NCBI RefSeq assembly: GCF_001431465.1
Contig: NZ_LDJJ01000007.1
Coordinates: forward strand, 1-64,000
Direction: 5' to 3'
Source: Stenotrophomonas terrae
GTDB lineage: Bacteria; Pseudomonadota; Gammaproteobacteria; Xanthomonadales; Xanthomonadaceae
DNA length: 64,000 bases
The notes beneath the pieces are model-generated. The model did no database searches and was not told the origin of the DNA. It saw only the letters and a list, made by a program, of their open reading frames with translations. The translations under genes were made by a program, and so were the position numbers. Below are positions 30,293 through 37,326 of this stretch, piece by piece (position 1 is the first letter of the stretch; the number at the start of each line of letters is the position of its first letter).

Positions 30293-30586
30293 ATGACCGA
30301 CCAAGCCCAGTGCGACGAACTGCTCGCGGCCCTCACCAAACGCCCGATGACAGCAATGGAGATCCTCCTGGAGCTCGGCATCGGCAGGCCCAGCGCGCGC
30401 ATCTACGACCTGCGGCAGCAAGGCCACCCGATCCACTCCACAGAAGTCGTGGTCAACAACCGCAAGGGCAAGCCCTGCCGCGTTGCCAGCTACAGCGTCA
30501 CCACCGACCAGATGCTCCTCATTCCACAGCTACCAGGCCGCGCGAAGTTCTCGCAGCGCCCAGGCAAGAAGGAAACCAACCGATGA
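30293..30586 (+). CDS. winged-helix DNA-binding phage protein
   Basis: A 97-aa protein. Residues 8-42 (LLAALTKRPMTAMEILLELG, IGRPSARIYDLRQQGHPI) form a winged helix of the kind common in Pseudomonas and Xanthomonas phages, with a C-terminal wing (GKPCRVASYSV). It probably regulates early or integration genes. The end overlaps the next start by 4 bp. Confidence 0.72.
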   Translation: MTDQAQCDELLAALTKRPMTAMEILLELGIGRPSARIYDLRQQGHPIHSTEVVVNNRKGKPCRVASYSVTTDQMLLIPQLPGRAKFSQRPGKKETNR

Positions 30587-31281
30587 ACGATTCCACCCCG
30601 ACCACCTGCACCTGCCCCAGCGGCGACGGCTCACTGCGCCATCCCTGCCCCACTCATCCAATTCAGCGCGCGCAGGCACAGCCCGCCGCAGCGCAGGAGG
30701 CGGTGGCGTACTGCCACCATCTGCCCGGCGACAACGAAGCAGTAGGTTTGTTTAATAAGCAGACCGAACACGCACGCATCCCGCTCTACGCCGCCCCCGT
30801 CGCCGCAGCGCCGGTTGGTGACGCATTTGATGGCGCGAGCTACAAGCGCATGTTCATTGATGCGTGCGAAGCGCTGGCCGAGGTATCAAGCGAACTGGAC
30901 TGCGATCCGGAAGAGGGTGGCGCTGAGCCGATCCTCGCGGCAATCGCTAAGTTGAAGGCCAGCACCCCCGCAGCGCCGGGGATCGACCTGCGCAAGCTGA
31001 GTGAATCTTGGCTTGAACAGGCTGAGACGATGAAGGGAAGCTCGCCAAGCAAGGCCGCAGGGATGTGGGCATGCGCAAAAGAACTGCGTGACGCGCTCGA
31101 CGCCAGCCCCGAGGGCGGCAGCGATGCACGGGCGCAGTTTGAAGTTTGGGCCGCTGGTGTCAATTTGTGCGTAGGCAGGTCTGACCCGGATAGAAGCGCC
31201 TATTGGAGTGACCGAACCACCGCAGCATGGAAAGCGTGGCAAGCCGCAATGCAGGCCGCCAGCGCCGAGGTGGGGTCGTGA
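30583..31281 (+). CDS. phage accessory protein
   Basis: A 232-aa protein from ATG 30583. The N-terminus has CTCPSGDG and a Cys/His patch. A variable Ala/Pro-rich linker and helices follow, and it ends with a FEVWAAGVNLCVGRSDPDR stretch and WSDRTTAAWKAWQAA. The C-terminal motif, an Ala/Trp helix after a YWSDRTT turn, is seen in many early-region proteins of lambdoid phages. No function is known. Confidence 0.65.
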   Translation: MNDSTPTTCTCPSGDGSLRHPCPTHPIQRAQAQPAAAQEAVAYCHHLPGDNEAVGLFNKQTEHARIPLYAAPVAAAPVGDAFDGASYKRMFIDACEALAEVSSELDCDPEEGGAEPILAAIAKLKASTPAAPGIDLRKLSESWLEQAETMKGSSPSKAAGMWACAKELRDALDASPEGGSDARAQFEVWAAGVNLCVGRSDPDRSAYWSDRTTAAWKAWQAAMQAASAEVGS

Positions 31282-31730
31282 GCGCGGTCAGTGTGCAGGA
31301 GGCCGTTGATCGCCTCGAACAGATCGCCAGTGCCGTGCGCGTTCCCTATCCGCACTGGCTCGGCGGTGGTGAGGCCGATCAAGGACCTTCCTACTGCCAC
31401 GAATGCGCGATGAAGGCGGTGAATGCCGATCGCGGTGAATTCGTGGATGGCGGCTGGAGCCAGGACAACGACGGCTGCTGCCACTGCCATGACTGCAGGC
31501 GGCTGCTGGACTACACGTTGACCGATTACGGCGTAAGCGAGGAACTGGATCACTTCAGGAGCACTCGCTTACGCGGGGCCCTGGACGCCGAAACTGCATA
31601 TCACCTTGCACGCCTGCTGGAGCATTACAGCGAGCATCCGGAGGTGAAGGCGATTCTGCCCAAGGTGCGCCGGGCGCTCGCACGCACTGAGCACCCCACC
31701 AGCCACGGCGCGGGGGTGTCGGATGAGTAG
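31278..31730 (+). CDS. small zinc-finger-like phage protein
   Basis: A 150-aa protein from GTG 31278, which overlaps the previous stop (GTGA). It contains YCHEC near residue 39 and CCHCHDC near residue 67, spaced like zinc ligands, followed by a helical C-terminus. It is part of the PL operon. Family and function are unknown. Confidence 0.65.
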   Translation: MSAVSVQEAVDRLEQIASAVRVPYPHWLGGGEADQGPSYCHECAMKAVNADRGEFVDGGWSQDNDGCCHCHDCRRLLDYTLTDYGVSEELDHFRSTRLRGALDAETAYHLARLLEHYSEHPEVKAILPKVRRALARTEHPTSHGAGVSDE

Positions 31731-31755
31731 ACCGCGCCCCTCGCGCGAGGACGTT

Positions 31756-31974
31756 TCAGTAGTCGATCTGCCGGGTGGCGAATCGAAGCCCTGCATTCAA
31801 GGCTTCTTCCAGGCTGACGAAGTTATTTCGAACAGGCCTCTTGAAAGGCGGGAGTTCGCTGATCTCCACCACATGGACGAAAGCCTCGCCGCCTTCCGCC
31901 TGCCAGGCCTCCACATAGATGTCCTTCCCGTAGTAGGAGGTAACAAGAGTGTCGCGCTTTATCTCAGGGGCCAT
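31756..31974 (-). CDS. small hypothetical protein, opposite to PL operon
   Basis: A 72-aa protein from ATG 31974, preceded by AAGGAA at good spacing. The sequence TSYYGKDIYVEAW, FVHVVEISELP and FVSLEEALNAG suggests a compact beta-alpha fold. It lies antisense to the operon direction. A plus-strand ATG at 31723 starts a frame here that does not look coding. Confidence 0.6.
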   Translation of the reverse strand: MAPEIKRDTLVTSYYGKDIYVEAWQAEGGEAFVHVVEISELPPFKRPVRNNFVSLEEALNAGLRFATRQIDY

Positions 31975-32023
31975 TTCGAGTTCCTTTTCGGGGCGAATCA
32001 GCATTCTGCCATGAAGGTGATCT

Positions 32024-32647
32024 ATGGATGACCAGCAGCGCGCCAGGGAGTTGGCCGGCGACCTCGCTTGGAAGCTGGCAACCCTGAAGCCGGGGTCGTG
32101 CGGTGTCGTTTCGCTGCGCAGAGAAGAGTGGGATTACGTGGTTGGCGCCCTGCGCGCCGCGCCAGAGGTGGGTCGCCTTCTCGCGCTCCTGGAACAGTGG
32201 GAGCAGCGGACCGCGAAGGCTTACCCAGTCGACGCCATGCTGATCAACAAGCACATCCGTGAGCTTGGCTCAGTCCTCCGTGTGGAGAACCTGCTCGATC
32301 AGCGCCGTGTCTCCGTCGTAGCAAACGGTTCGCAGGTTGTTCCGCCTCCCGCACTCTGGGCACATGAAGTGCATCCCGAAGCTGTCGATAGCGGGCTCGA
32401 CATCGGCAAAGCCGGTGAACGTCTCGTGGCAGCGGATGCACTGGAGCATGCGTCCGGTGTACGCCAGAACTGTGACGGTTCGGCTACCGCGTCGGAGGGA
32501 TTCGTGTTGGTGCCCGAGGTGATGGACATCGACATGGAGGTTGCCTTCTGCGAGGCATGGTTCAGCAAGCGTCGCTGCATTGACGATGCCGACATGCAAG
32601 ACGCATGGGCCGCCGCCCTCGCCGCACGCCCGCAGGGGGCGAAGTGA
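32024..32647 (+). CDS. phage protein, possibly a composite frame
   Basis: A 207-codon frame. Residues 1-85 (DDQQRARELAGDLAWKL, LRREEWDYVVGALRAA) and residues 160-207 (VAFCEAWFSKRRCIDDADM, DAWAAALAARP) look coding. The middle, about residues 85-140, is low in pattern and is covered by a minus-strand zinc-ribbon frame at 32270-32449. Either one gene carries an antisense gene, or a small gene was inserted in frame. The end overlaps the next start. Confidence 0.5.
   Translation: MDDQQRARELAGDLAWKLATLKPGSCGVVSLRREEWDYVVGALRAAPEVGRLLALLEQWEQRTAKAYPVDAMLINKHIRELGSVLRVENLLDQRRVSVVANGSQVVPPPALWAHEVHPEAVDSGLDIGKAGERLVAADALEHASGVRQNCDGSATASEGFVLVPEVMDIDMEVAFCEAWFSKRRCIDDADMQDAWAAALAARPQGAK
32270..32449 (-). 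CDS. small zinc-ribbon protein, antisense
   Basis: A 59-aa frame from ATG 32449: CIRC at residues 4-7 and CPEC near residue 29 form a zinc-ribbon pair, around FTGFADVEPAIDSFGMHF. This reads as a genuine protein, though no strong ribosome-binding site is seen. It lies entirely opposite the middle of the 32024-32647 frame. Confidence 0.5.
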   Translation of the reverse strand: MLQCIRCHETFTGFADVEPAIDSFGMHFMCPECGRRNNLRTVCYDGDTALIEQVLHTED

Positions 32648-32901
32648 TGGCCAAAGATATGCCCATCGGCCTTTGCGCCGTCTGCAATGACGACTTGGAC
32701 TTGAGCGATGCCGGCATCTGCAAGACCTGCGGCCAAGGATTCTGCTGGAGTAGCTGTGGTACCTGGCACGGTGGTCAGCATGCCTGCCACAACTGTGTGC
32801 CAGAGCTCACTGACGAAGCCGGCTGCCCTCACTGCGGCGAACCCTGGTGCGACGCGGACTGCGTTGGCGAAGACAGCCCGCAGGAGGCGAGCGATGCGTG
32901 A
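32647..32901 (+). CDS. cysteine-rich zinc-binding phage protein
   Basis: An 84-aa protein from ATG 32647, overlapping the previous stop (TGATG). It has repeated CxxC pairs (CAVC, CKTC, CHNC, CPHC) plus WCDADC, giving enough ligands for two or more zinc sites, as in RING-like or treble-clef folds. It could mediate protein interaction. Family unknown. Confidence 0.65.
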   Translation: MAKDMPIGLCAVCNDDLDLSDAGICKTCGQGFCWSSCGTWHGGQHACHNCVPELTDEAGCPHCGEPWCDADCVGEDSPQEASDA

Positions 32902-32902
32902 G

Positions 32903-33127
32903 CTAGAACCGCAGCGTGCCGTCGGAGCTAACGCCGGTCACCGCGAACAGCTGATCTTCAATGTAACTCGCCGCCTCCAGCGAGGAGTTGAAATGGATCG
33001 AGTCGTATCGATGAACCACAAAAACATCCTGAGCCAGATGCCTCGCAGAGATCGCCGCCTCGCCGGGGCCTTCCACCCCGTGCTCAACGTAGGCGTGAAG
33101 CTGCCAGCCATCGACGTACCTGATCAT
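32903..33127 (-). CDS. small hypothetical protein, antisense
   Basis: A 74-aa frame from ATG 33127 with GGAG 9 bp upstream. The sequence (YVDGWQLHAYVEHG, DVFVVHRYDSIHFNSSLEAASYIED) is protein-like and similar in style to the 31756 gene. The plus-strand frame opposite looks like a shadow. Function unknown. Confidence 0.5.
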   Translation of the reverse strand: MIRYVDGWQLHAYVEHGVEGPGEAAISARHLAQDVFVVHRYDSIHFNSSLEAASYIEDQLFAVTGVSSDGTLRF

Positions 33128-33252
33128 CCCGACTCCGTCGTCTCGAATTCGCTGGAAAGCGTCCCGCGTTCATCTTTCCGTGTCAACCGCACCGTATGCC
33201 CCAAGCGGGCAATGCGGATGAAGCGACCGCCTAAGCGTCCATTGCCCCAAAG

Positions 33253-33459
33253 CTACCTTGACCGTTCTTCGGTCGCCCTGATGCGTTCGTGCAATTCATT
33301 AAGCACGTCCATGCCGATTGCGGTAAGTACTGGCGGCGTTCCAGCAGCGTACCCCCACATCACAAGATCACCCAGCAACGGCGGAGTATCCGGCTTGTCC
33401 CCGTCAGCAACGGCGCTCAACGACGACATCAATGCTCTTTCAGCAGGTCGCAATTCCAT
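33253..33459 (-). CDS. small hypothetical protein
   Basis: A 68-aa protein. AAAGGAGTG immediately precedes the ATG at 33459, a strong ribosome-binding site. It is helical, with LTAIGMDVLNELHERIRATEE at the C-terminus. It is the fourth minus-strand small gene interspersed in the right part of the prophage. Function unknown. Confidence 0.6.
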   Translation of the reverse strand: MELRPAERALMSSLSAVADGDKPDTPPLLGDLVMWGYAAGTPPVLTAIGMDVLNELHERIRATEERSR

Positions 33460-33608
33460 TCACTCCTTTGCTAAATCTCCCGATCTGACCATCGCCGGTC
33501 TTCGGCATGGCCGCAATGAGACCAAGGATCTAGACCGCCGGACCTGCATCACAGAACCACGAAACAACCGAATCAAGAGCGCCCGGGTGGCGATGGAAGG
33601 AGAAGCCC

Positions 33609-33968
33609 ATGAGCACGGCTGAGAGATTGCTGACGCTGTCCCAGGCGGCGGAGAGCTCGGGAGTGTCGACCAAGACGCTCAGACGGGCCATTGATGCCGG
33701 CGAGCTGGACGCCTCCCGACTCGGGACCAGCGCGAAATCTGATCGTATTCACCCCATCGACCTGAAAATCTGGTGGGCAAAGAGGAAGCTAAGTACATGC
33801 CAGTCACCAAGCGTGCCAACGGCCACTATCAAGTCACCGTCTGCTACGGCGGACGAACGTATCGCAAAACTTCTCGGCACTGGAGCCACGCGGACGCGAA
33901 AGCCTACGAGCGAAAGTGGCTCGCCTCCGTCAAAGACGTTGCGGCTGGTCGTGAGCCGGAGCGCTTGA
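33609..33968 (+). CDS. excisionase-like helix-turn-helix protein
   Basis: A 119-codon frame with GGAAGGAG before the ATG. Residues 7-55 (LTLSQAAESSGVSTKTLRRAID, LDASRLG, HPIDLKIWWAKRK) form a MerR/Xis-type winged helix that reads DNA near att sites. The last half overlaps the integrase start in another frame and is Ser/Thr/Arg-rich, so the functional protein may be essentially the first 60 residues. Probable recombination directionality factor, coupled to int. Confidence 0.72.
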   Translation: MSTAERLLTLSQAAESSGVSTKTLRRAIDAGELDASRLGTSAKSDRIHPIDLKIWWAKRKLSTCQSPSVPTATIKSPSATADERIAKLLGTGATRTRKPTSESGSPPSKTLRLVVSRSA

Positions 33969-34726
33969 TTGCCGAGGCGCTGGAGAAGTGGCTGCTAGAC
34001 CACGTGCCGCGCCTGCGGTCAGCAACGAAGACAAAGGCCCACTGTCGGGCGCTGCTCCCCTACATTGCAGGCAGGAAGCTGTCCGAGGTTTCCCAGGTGT
34101 GGGCGGAGATCAAGGCTGCCGAAATGGACAAGGCGCCAGCAACCGTCAACCACAAGGCCCGAATCCTGCGCCAGATCACGCGCATGGCGTGGCGCGAATG
34201 GGGTTGGGTGGAGCGCCCGGCCGCAATCACCCTGCTGCCAGAGAAGGCGCGAGAGACGTTCCTGACCGCTGCTCAGGTGGAAGCGCTGGCGCTGGCCTGC
34301 CCGAACCCGCTGGCCGGCGACTATGTGCGCCTGGCCGCATACACCGGCATTCGACGTGGCCACCTGCTCCGCCTGACCAAGCATGAAGTGCAGAACGGCT
34401 TTATCCGGCTCGATCGCAGCAGCAAGACGTCCACCCTGCAGATGGTGCCGCTGCACCCCAAGGTGCTGGAGATCGCAAAGAGACTGCCGCTGCCGATCAC
34501 CGAAGATGGGGTGCGCAGTTCGTGGGAGGCTGCGCGCTCTGCCCTTGGCATGGAGTCGGTGCGCTGGCACGATCTGCGCCATTCGTGTGCATCATGGTTG
34601 GTGCAGGCCGGCGTTCCGCTGCACACTGTCGCCGAGATCCTGGGTCACACGTCGACTGCAATGACTCGGCGCTATGCGCACCTTGCGCCAGAACACCTGG
34701 CTGATGCGATGGCGAAATTGGCATGA
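33797..34726 (+). CDS. int: phage tyrosine recombinase (integrase)
   Basis: A 309-aa integrase from ATG 33797 (GAGGAAG upstream; an in-frame GTG at 33773 is possible). The N-terminal arm- and core-binding domains cover about residues 1-145. The catalytic domain carries Arg in YTGIRRGHLLRL, HDLRHS (His-x-x-Arg), LGH and the nucleophile Tyr in RRYAHLAP near the C-terminus. All catalytic residues are present. It lies 70 bp from attR and presumably recombines at tRNA-Leu. Confidence 0.93.
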   Translation: MPVTKRANGHYQVTVCYGGRTYRKTSRHWSHADAKAYERKWLASVKDVAAGREPERLIAEALEKWLLDHVPRLRSATKTKAHCRALLPYIAGRKLSEVSQVWAEIKAAEMDKAPATVNHKARILRQITRMAWREWGWVERPAAITLLPEKARETFLTAAQVEALALACPNPLAGDYVRLAAYTGIRRGHLLRLTKHEVQNGFIRLDRSSKTSTLQMVPLHPKVLEIAKRLPLPITEDGVRSSWEAARSALGMESVRWHDLRHSCASWLVQAGVPLHTVAEILGHTSTAMTRRYAHLAPEHLADAMAKLA

Positions 34727-34727
34727 G

Positions 34728-34747
34728 CTGCACAAAAACTGCACAGC
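34728..34747 (+). repeat. candidate integrase arm-type site (right), paired with 5423-5441
   Basis: Two tandem CTGCACA copies (CTGCACAAAAACTGCACAGC) recur near the left end as CTGCACAAAAGCTGCACAG at 5423-5441. Both are inside the prophage, 50-73 bp from the att repeats and in the same orientation. Confidence 0.6.
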
Positions 34748-34796
34748 CCGTTTCGCGGTAGTTACAGCACAAATGGCCGAAACCCTTGTGCTGCAA

Positions 34797-34853
34797 TGGT
34801 GCCCGGAGCCGGAATCGAACCGGCAAGGCCTTGCGGCCGGCGGATTTTAAGTC
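34797..34853 (-). repeat. attR: 57-bp direct repeat within tRNA-Leu
   Basis: Identical to 5294-5350. It supplies the 3' half of the tRNA, so the tRNA gene stays intact after integration. Confidence 0.95.
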
Positions 34854-34883
34854 CGATGCGTCTACCAGTTTCGCCATCCGGGC
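34797..34883 (-). tRNA. tRNA-Leu (UAA)
   Basis: An 87-nt tRNA with an encoded CCA, a 7-bp acceptor stem GCCCGGA/TCCGGGC, a long variable arm typical of Leu, and anticodon loop CTTAAAA (anticodon UAA). It is the attachment site of the prophage. Confidence 0.96.
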
Positions 34884-34963
34884 ATCACGATAGCGTGCCT
34901 GATTGCGGCCCAATTGTGAACCGCGAAGATCGGCAGCGCCGTGCGGACGCTGCCGGAATGGCC

Positions 34964-36379
34964 TCAGCCGATAGCCCGTGAATAGCGCGCAGGCTGCTGC
35001 GCGGCCTTCAGATAGCGGTCAAAACACATTGCTATCAGGCGCAGCAAGGGCCGCCCCTGCGCGGTTGCCGCCACCACACCCTGTTCGTAACTGGCCAGGC
35101 CGTCATCCTGCAGGTGCCGCAGCGCGATCAGTTCATCGGCGAAATAGAGATCAAAATCCACACCATGGTGGCGTGCCAATGCGTGGCCATCGACCTTGCC
35201 GTGGCACATCAGCTGCTGGATGAGCTCGGCACGCAGCATGTCATCGCTGTCCAGCTCCAAACCACGCCATACCGGCACGCCACCTTCGGCGACCTTGGCC
35301 TCCCATTCCTTCAGGTCACGCGGGTTCTGGCTGTAGCTGCTGTCGATATGACTGATTGCACTGACCCCCAACCCCAGCAGATCACTGTCGGCATGGGTGG
35401 TATAGCCCATGAAATTGCGATGCAGGCTGCCGGCGCGTTGCGCGCGTGACAAATCCTCTTCCGGCAGCGCGAAATGGTCCATGCCGATGTACTGGTAGCC
35501 GGCAGCCGACAGCCGCTCCACCGCCAGCCCCAACAGCGCCAGCTTCTGTTCCGGATCCGGCAGATCACGGTCCTGGATCTGCCGCTGTGCCTTGAACATA
35601 TGCGGCAGGTGCGCGTAACCATAGATCGCCAGACGATCCGGCCGCGCCTCGATCACCGTATCCAGCGTACGGCCGAAACCAGCCAGGGTCTGCAGCGGCA
35701 AACCATAGATCAGATCCACGTTGACCGAGCGCATGCCGTTGTCGCGGCAGGCCTGGATGATGGCCATCGTCTCGTCCACCGCCTGCACGCGATTGATCGC
35801 CTGTTGCACGGCCGGATCGAAATCCTGCACACCCAGGCTGGCACGGTTGAAGCCCAGCTCGGCGAGCGTCGCGATATCGTCCACGCTGACCGAACGCGGA
35901 TCGAGTTCGATGGAGAAATCGCGCGCGCTGCCCTGACTGAAATTGAACAAGCGCTGCAGGCCCTCCATCAGCCGGCGCAACTGCGCGGACGCCAGGAAAT
36001 TGGGAGTGCCTCCGCCCAGGTGCAACTGCACCACCTCGCGTTCACGCGCGAACAGCGGTGCCAGCCAGTCAGCTTCGATCAGCAGCTGATCAACATAGTG
36101 TTCGCCCCTGCTGCGGTCGCGGCTGATGACCCGGTTGCAGCCACAGTAGAAACACGGGCTGCTGCAATACGGCACATGCACATACAGTGACAACGGTCGG
36201 CCTACCGCGTTGCTGCGCGCCACCGCCGCGCAGAACTGTGCCTGCCCGTAGCCATCATGGAAGTGCGGCGCGGTGGGATAGGAGGTATAGCGCGGCCCGG
36301 GCCGATCATGCCGGCGCAGCAGGTCGGCATCGAAGGTCCAGCCCAGGGCGTTGGAGGTCGTCGGCAGCGGCATGTTCAT
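34964..36379 (-). CDS. hemN: oxygen-independent coproporphyrinogen III oxidase
   Basis: A 471-aa radical-SAM enzyme from ATG 36379; a longer frame reaches 36427 but would overlap the FNR box. The cluster-binding motif is HVPYCSSPCFYCGCNR near residue 58, with the SAM-binding glycine motif HLGGGTPNFL after it. It performs oxidative decarboxylation of coproporphyrinogen III in haem synthesis without oxygen. The FNR-type box 35 bp upstream fits anaerobic induction, together with the neighbouring globin and ccoG. Confidence 0.92.
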   Translation of the reverse strand: MNMPLPTTSNALGWTFDADLLRRHDRPGPRYTSYPTAPHFHDGYGQAQFCAAVARSNAVGRPLSLYVHVPYCSSPCFYCGCNRVISRDRSRGEHYVDQLLIEADWLAPLFAREREVVQLHLGGGTPNFLASAQLRRLMEGLQRLFNFSQGSARDFSIELDPRSVSVDDIATLAELGFNRASLGVQDFDPAVQQAINRVQAVDETMAIIQACRDNGMRSVNVDLIYGLPLQTLAGFGRTLDTVIEARPDRLAIYGYAHLPHMFKAQRQIQDRDLPDPEQKLALLGLAVERLSAAGYQYIGMDHFALPEEDLSRAQRAGSLHRNFMGYTTHADSDLLGLGVSAISHIDSSYSQNPRDLKEWEAKVAEGGVPVWRGLELDSDDMLRAELIQQLMCHGKVDGHALARHHGVDFDLYFADELIALRHLQDDGLASYEQGVVAATAQGRPLLRLIAMCFDRYLKAAQQPARYSRAIG

Positions 36380-36413
36380 GGCTACAGCTTGCCCGCAACG
36401 CCAGCGCCCCGCC

Positions 36414-36427
36414 TTGAGCTGGATCAA
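36414..36427. promoter_or_regulatory. FNR/Anr-type box upstream of hemN
   Basis: TTGAGCTGGATCAA matches TTGAT-N4-ATCAA with one mismatch, and lies 35 bp before the hemN start. Confidence 0.7.
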
Positions 36428-36474
36428 TCCAGCCTCTTTCTGAATAGGCCGCCGGCGTGACCCCTATCAGGCGA

Positions 36475-36858
36475 CTACAGAATCGGGAACGAGGGCGCGT
36501 GATAGCGCCGCCAGATCGAGCCGGCAACGCGCGCCGCCGCCTCATCGGCCAGCGCCTGCATCGCAGGGTTGCCCAGTTCCGCGGTGGTCTGGCTGAACAA
36601 GGCCAACCAACGCTCGAACATTGGCCACTCCAGCCCGGGAATGGCCAGGTGCTTGGGCATCGGCGCGCCGTTGAAGCGCGAGGTCCCGCGCAGCAGTGCT
36701 GACCAGAAGTCCACCAGCTGCTGCAGGTGCTGCTCCCAGTCGTGCACGCGCGCTTCGAATATCGGCCCCAGCACCGCGTCTTCGCGCACCCGCGCATAGA
36801 AGCGCCGCACCAGAAGCTCAACTTCCTGCTCGCTGCATACATCCGGCCCTGCCCGCAC
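36475..36858 (-). CDS. group III truncated haemoglobin
   Basis: A 127-aa product from GTG 36858, where AGGAGG lies 7 bp upstream; a longer frame to 36921 overlaps the FNR box. The sequence ELLVRRFYARVREDAVLGPIF, HDWEQHLQQLVDFWSALL, the FNGAPMPKHLAIPGL loop (with proximal His) and MFERWLALF are typical of group III truncated globins. It probably binds O2 or NO under low oxygen. The convergence of FNR boxes at this gene and hemN suggests shared control. Confidence 0.85.
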   Translation of the reverse strand: MRAGPDVCSEQEVELLVRRFYARVREDAVLGPIFEARVHDWEQHLQQLVDFWSALLRGTSRFNGAPMPKHLAIPGLEWPMFERWLALFSQTTAELGNPAMQALADEAAARVAGSIWRRYHAPSFPIL

Positions 36859-36907
36859 CACCCACCTCCTGTTGCTTGCCAAAACCACCGCTATCGCCCT
36901 GCCCTGC

Positions 36908-36921
36908 TTGATCAGGATCAA
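36908..36921. promoter_or_regulatory. FNR/Anr-type box upstream of the globin
   Basis: TTGATCAGGATCAA is a perfect TTGAT-N4-ATCAA site 50 bp before the globin start. It may also serve the divergent 37039 operon. Confidence 0.78.
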
Positions 36922-37038
36922 CGACGACGGTCCGCACAGCCCCTAGCCTTGCACACCGGGCTGCCAGCTGCGCCATGAAACCGACGCAGCCATCCACCCA
37001 ATTCTATTCCTTCGCCATGAGGCCCCCGGGAATCCACG

Positions 37039-37326
37039 ATGACTGCCCTCACCGAACACGACAGCCGCCGCGCACTGCCCATGATCCAACTGCTGGGCGC
37101 CGTGGCCTGGCCCAGCTTTTTTACCGCGGCGGTGATGTCGGCGGTGTTTTTCGCCTTTATCGATCCGCTGCAGCTGCAGCAGATCAGCTTTCCGCACTAC
37201 GTGATCAGTCGTGAGCTGGGCTATTCGCTGGGCTTTTTCATGTTCTGGGCCGGCACGCTGTGCGCCTGCGGAGTGACCGCGCTGCTGCTGCGCCCGGCGC
37301 GCGAGCCGGAGGAGTCCTTCGAATGA
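37039..37326 (+). CDS. small membrane protein upstream of ccoG
   Basis: A 95-aa protein with two transmembrane segments (about residues 18-42 and 62-85), with AIDPLQLQQISFPH between them. It overlaps ccoG by 4 bp, so it is cotranslated. Proteins of this type precede ccoG or cytochrome oxidase genes in Xanthomonadaceae, but their role is not known. The shared FNR box region suggests microaerobic expression. Confidence 0.72.
   Translation: MTALTEHDSRRALPMIQLLGAVAWPSFFTAAVMSAVFFAFIDPLQLQQISFPHYVISRELGYSLGFFMFWAGTLCACGVTALLLRPAREPEESFE

Larger units (their letters stand above)
5294..34853. mobile_element. tRNA-Leu-integrated, probably defective lambdoid siphophage prophage
   Basis: The element is bounded by identical 57-bp repeats (5294-5350 and 34797-34853) that correspond to the 3' part of tRNA-Leu(UAA). 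It contains integrase and excisionase at the right end, a CI/Cro switch, O/P-like replication genes, lysis genes, terminase, portal and tail-tip genes. The segment between head protease and DUF1833 tail gene is collapsed into one chimeric gene, and no capsid, tail-tube or tape-measure gene is seen, so it should not form virions alone. Accessory cargo sits at 5.7-10.5 kb, 26.9-29.1 kb and 31.7-33.5 kb. Confidence 0.92.

Noticed and set aside
32708..33622. 304-codon plus-strand frame across the right prophage region
   Set aside because: It overlaps several better-supported small genes and reads as low-pattern sequence; part of it is opposite genes with good ribosome-binding sites.
33797..34726. 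tyrosine recombinase considered as the integron integrase for the attC array
   Set aside because: It lies beside tRNA-Leu attR with an excisionase gene, 5 kb from the array, and I see no IntI-specific extra segment; it is a phage integrase.
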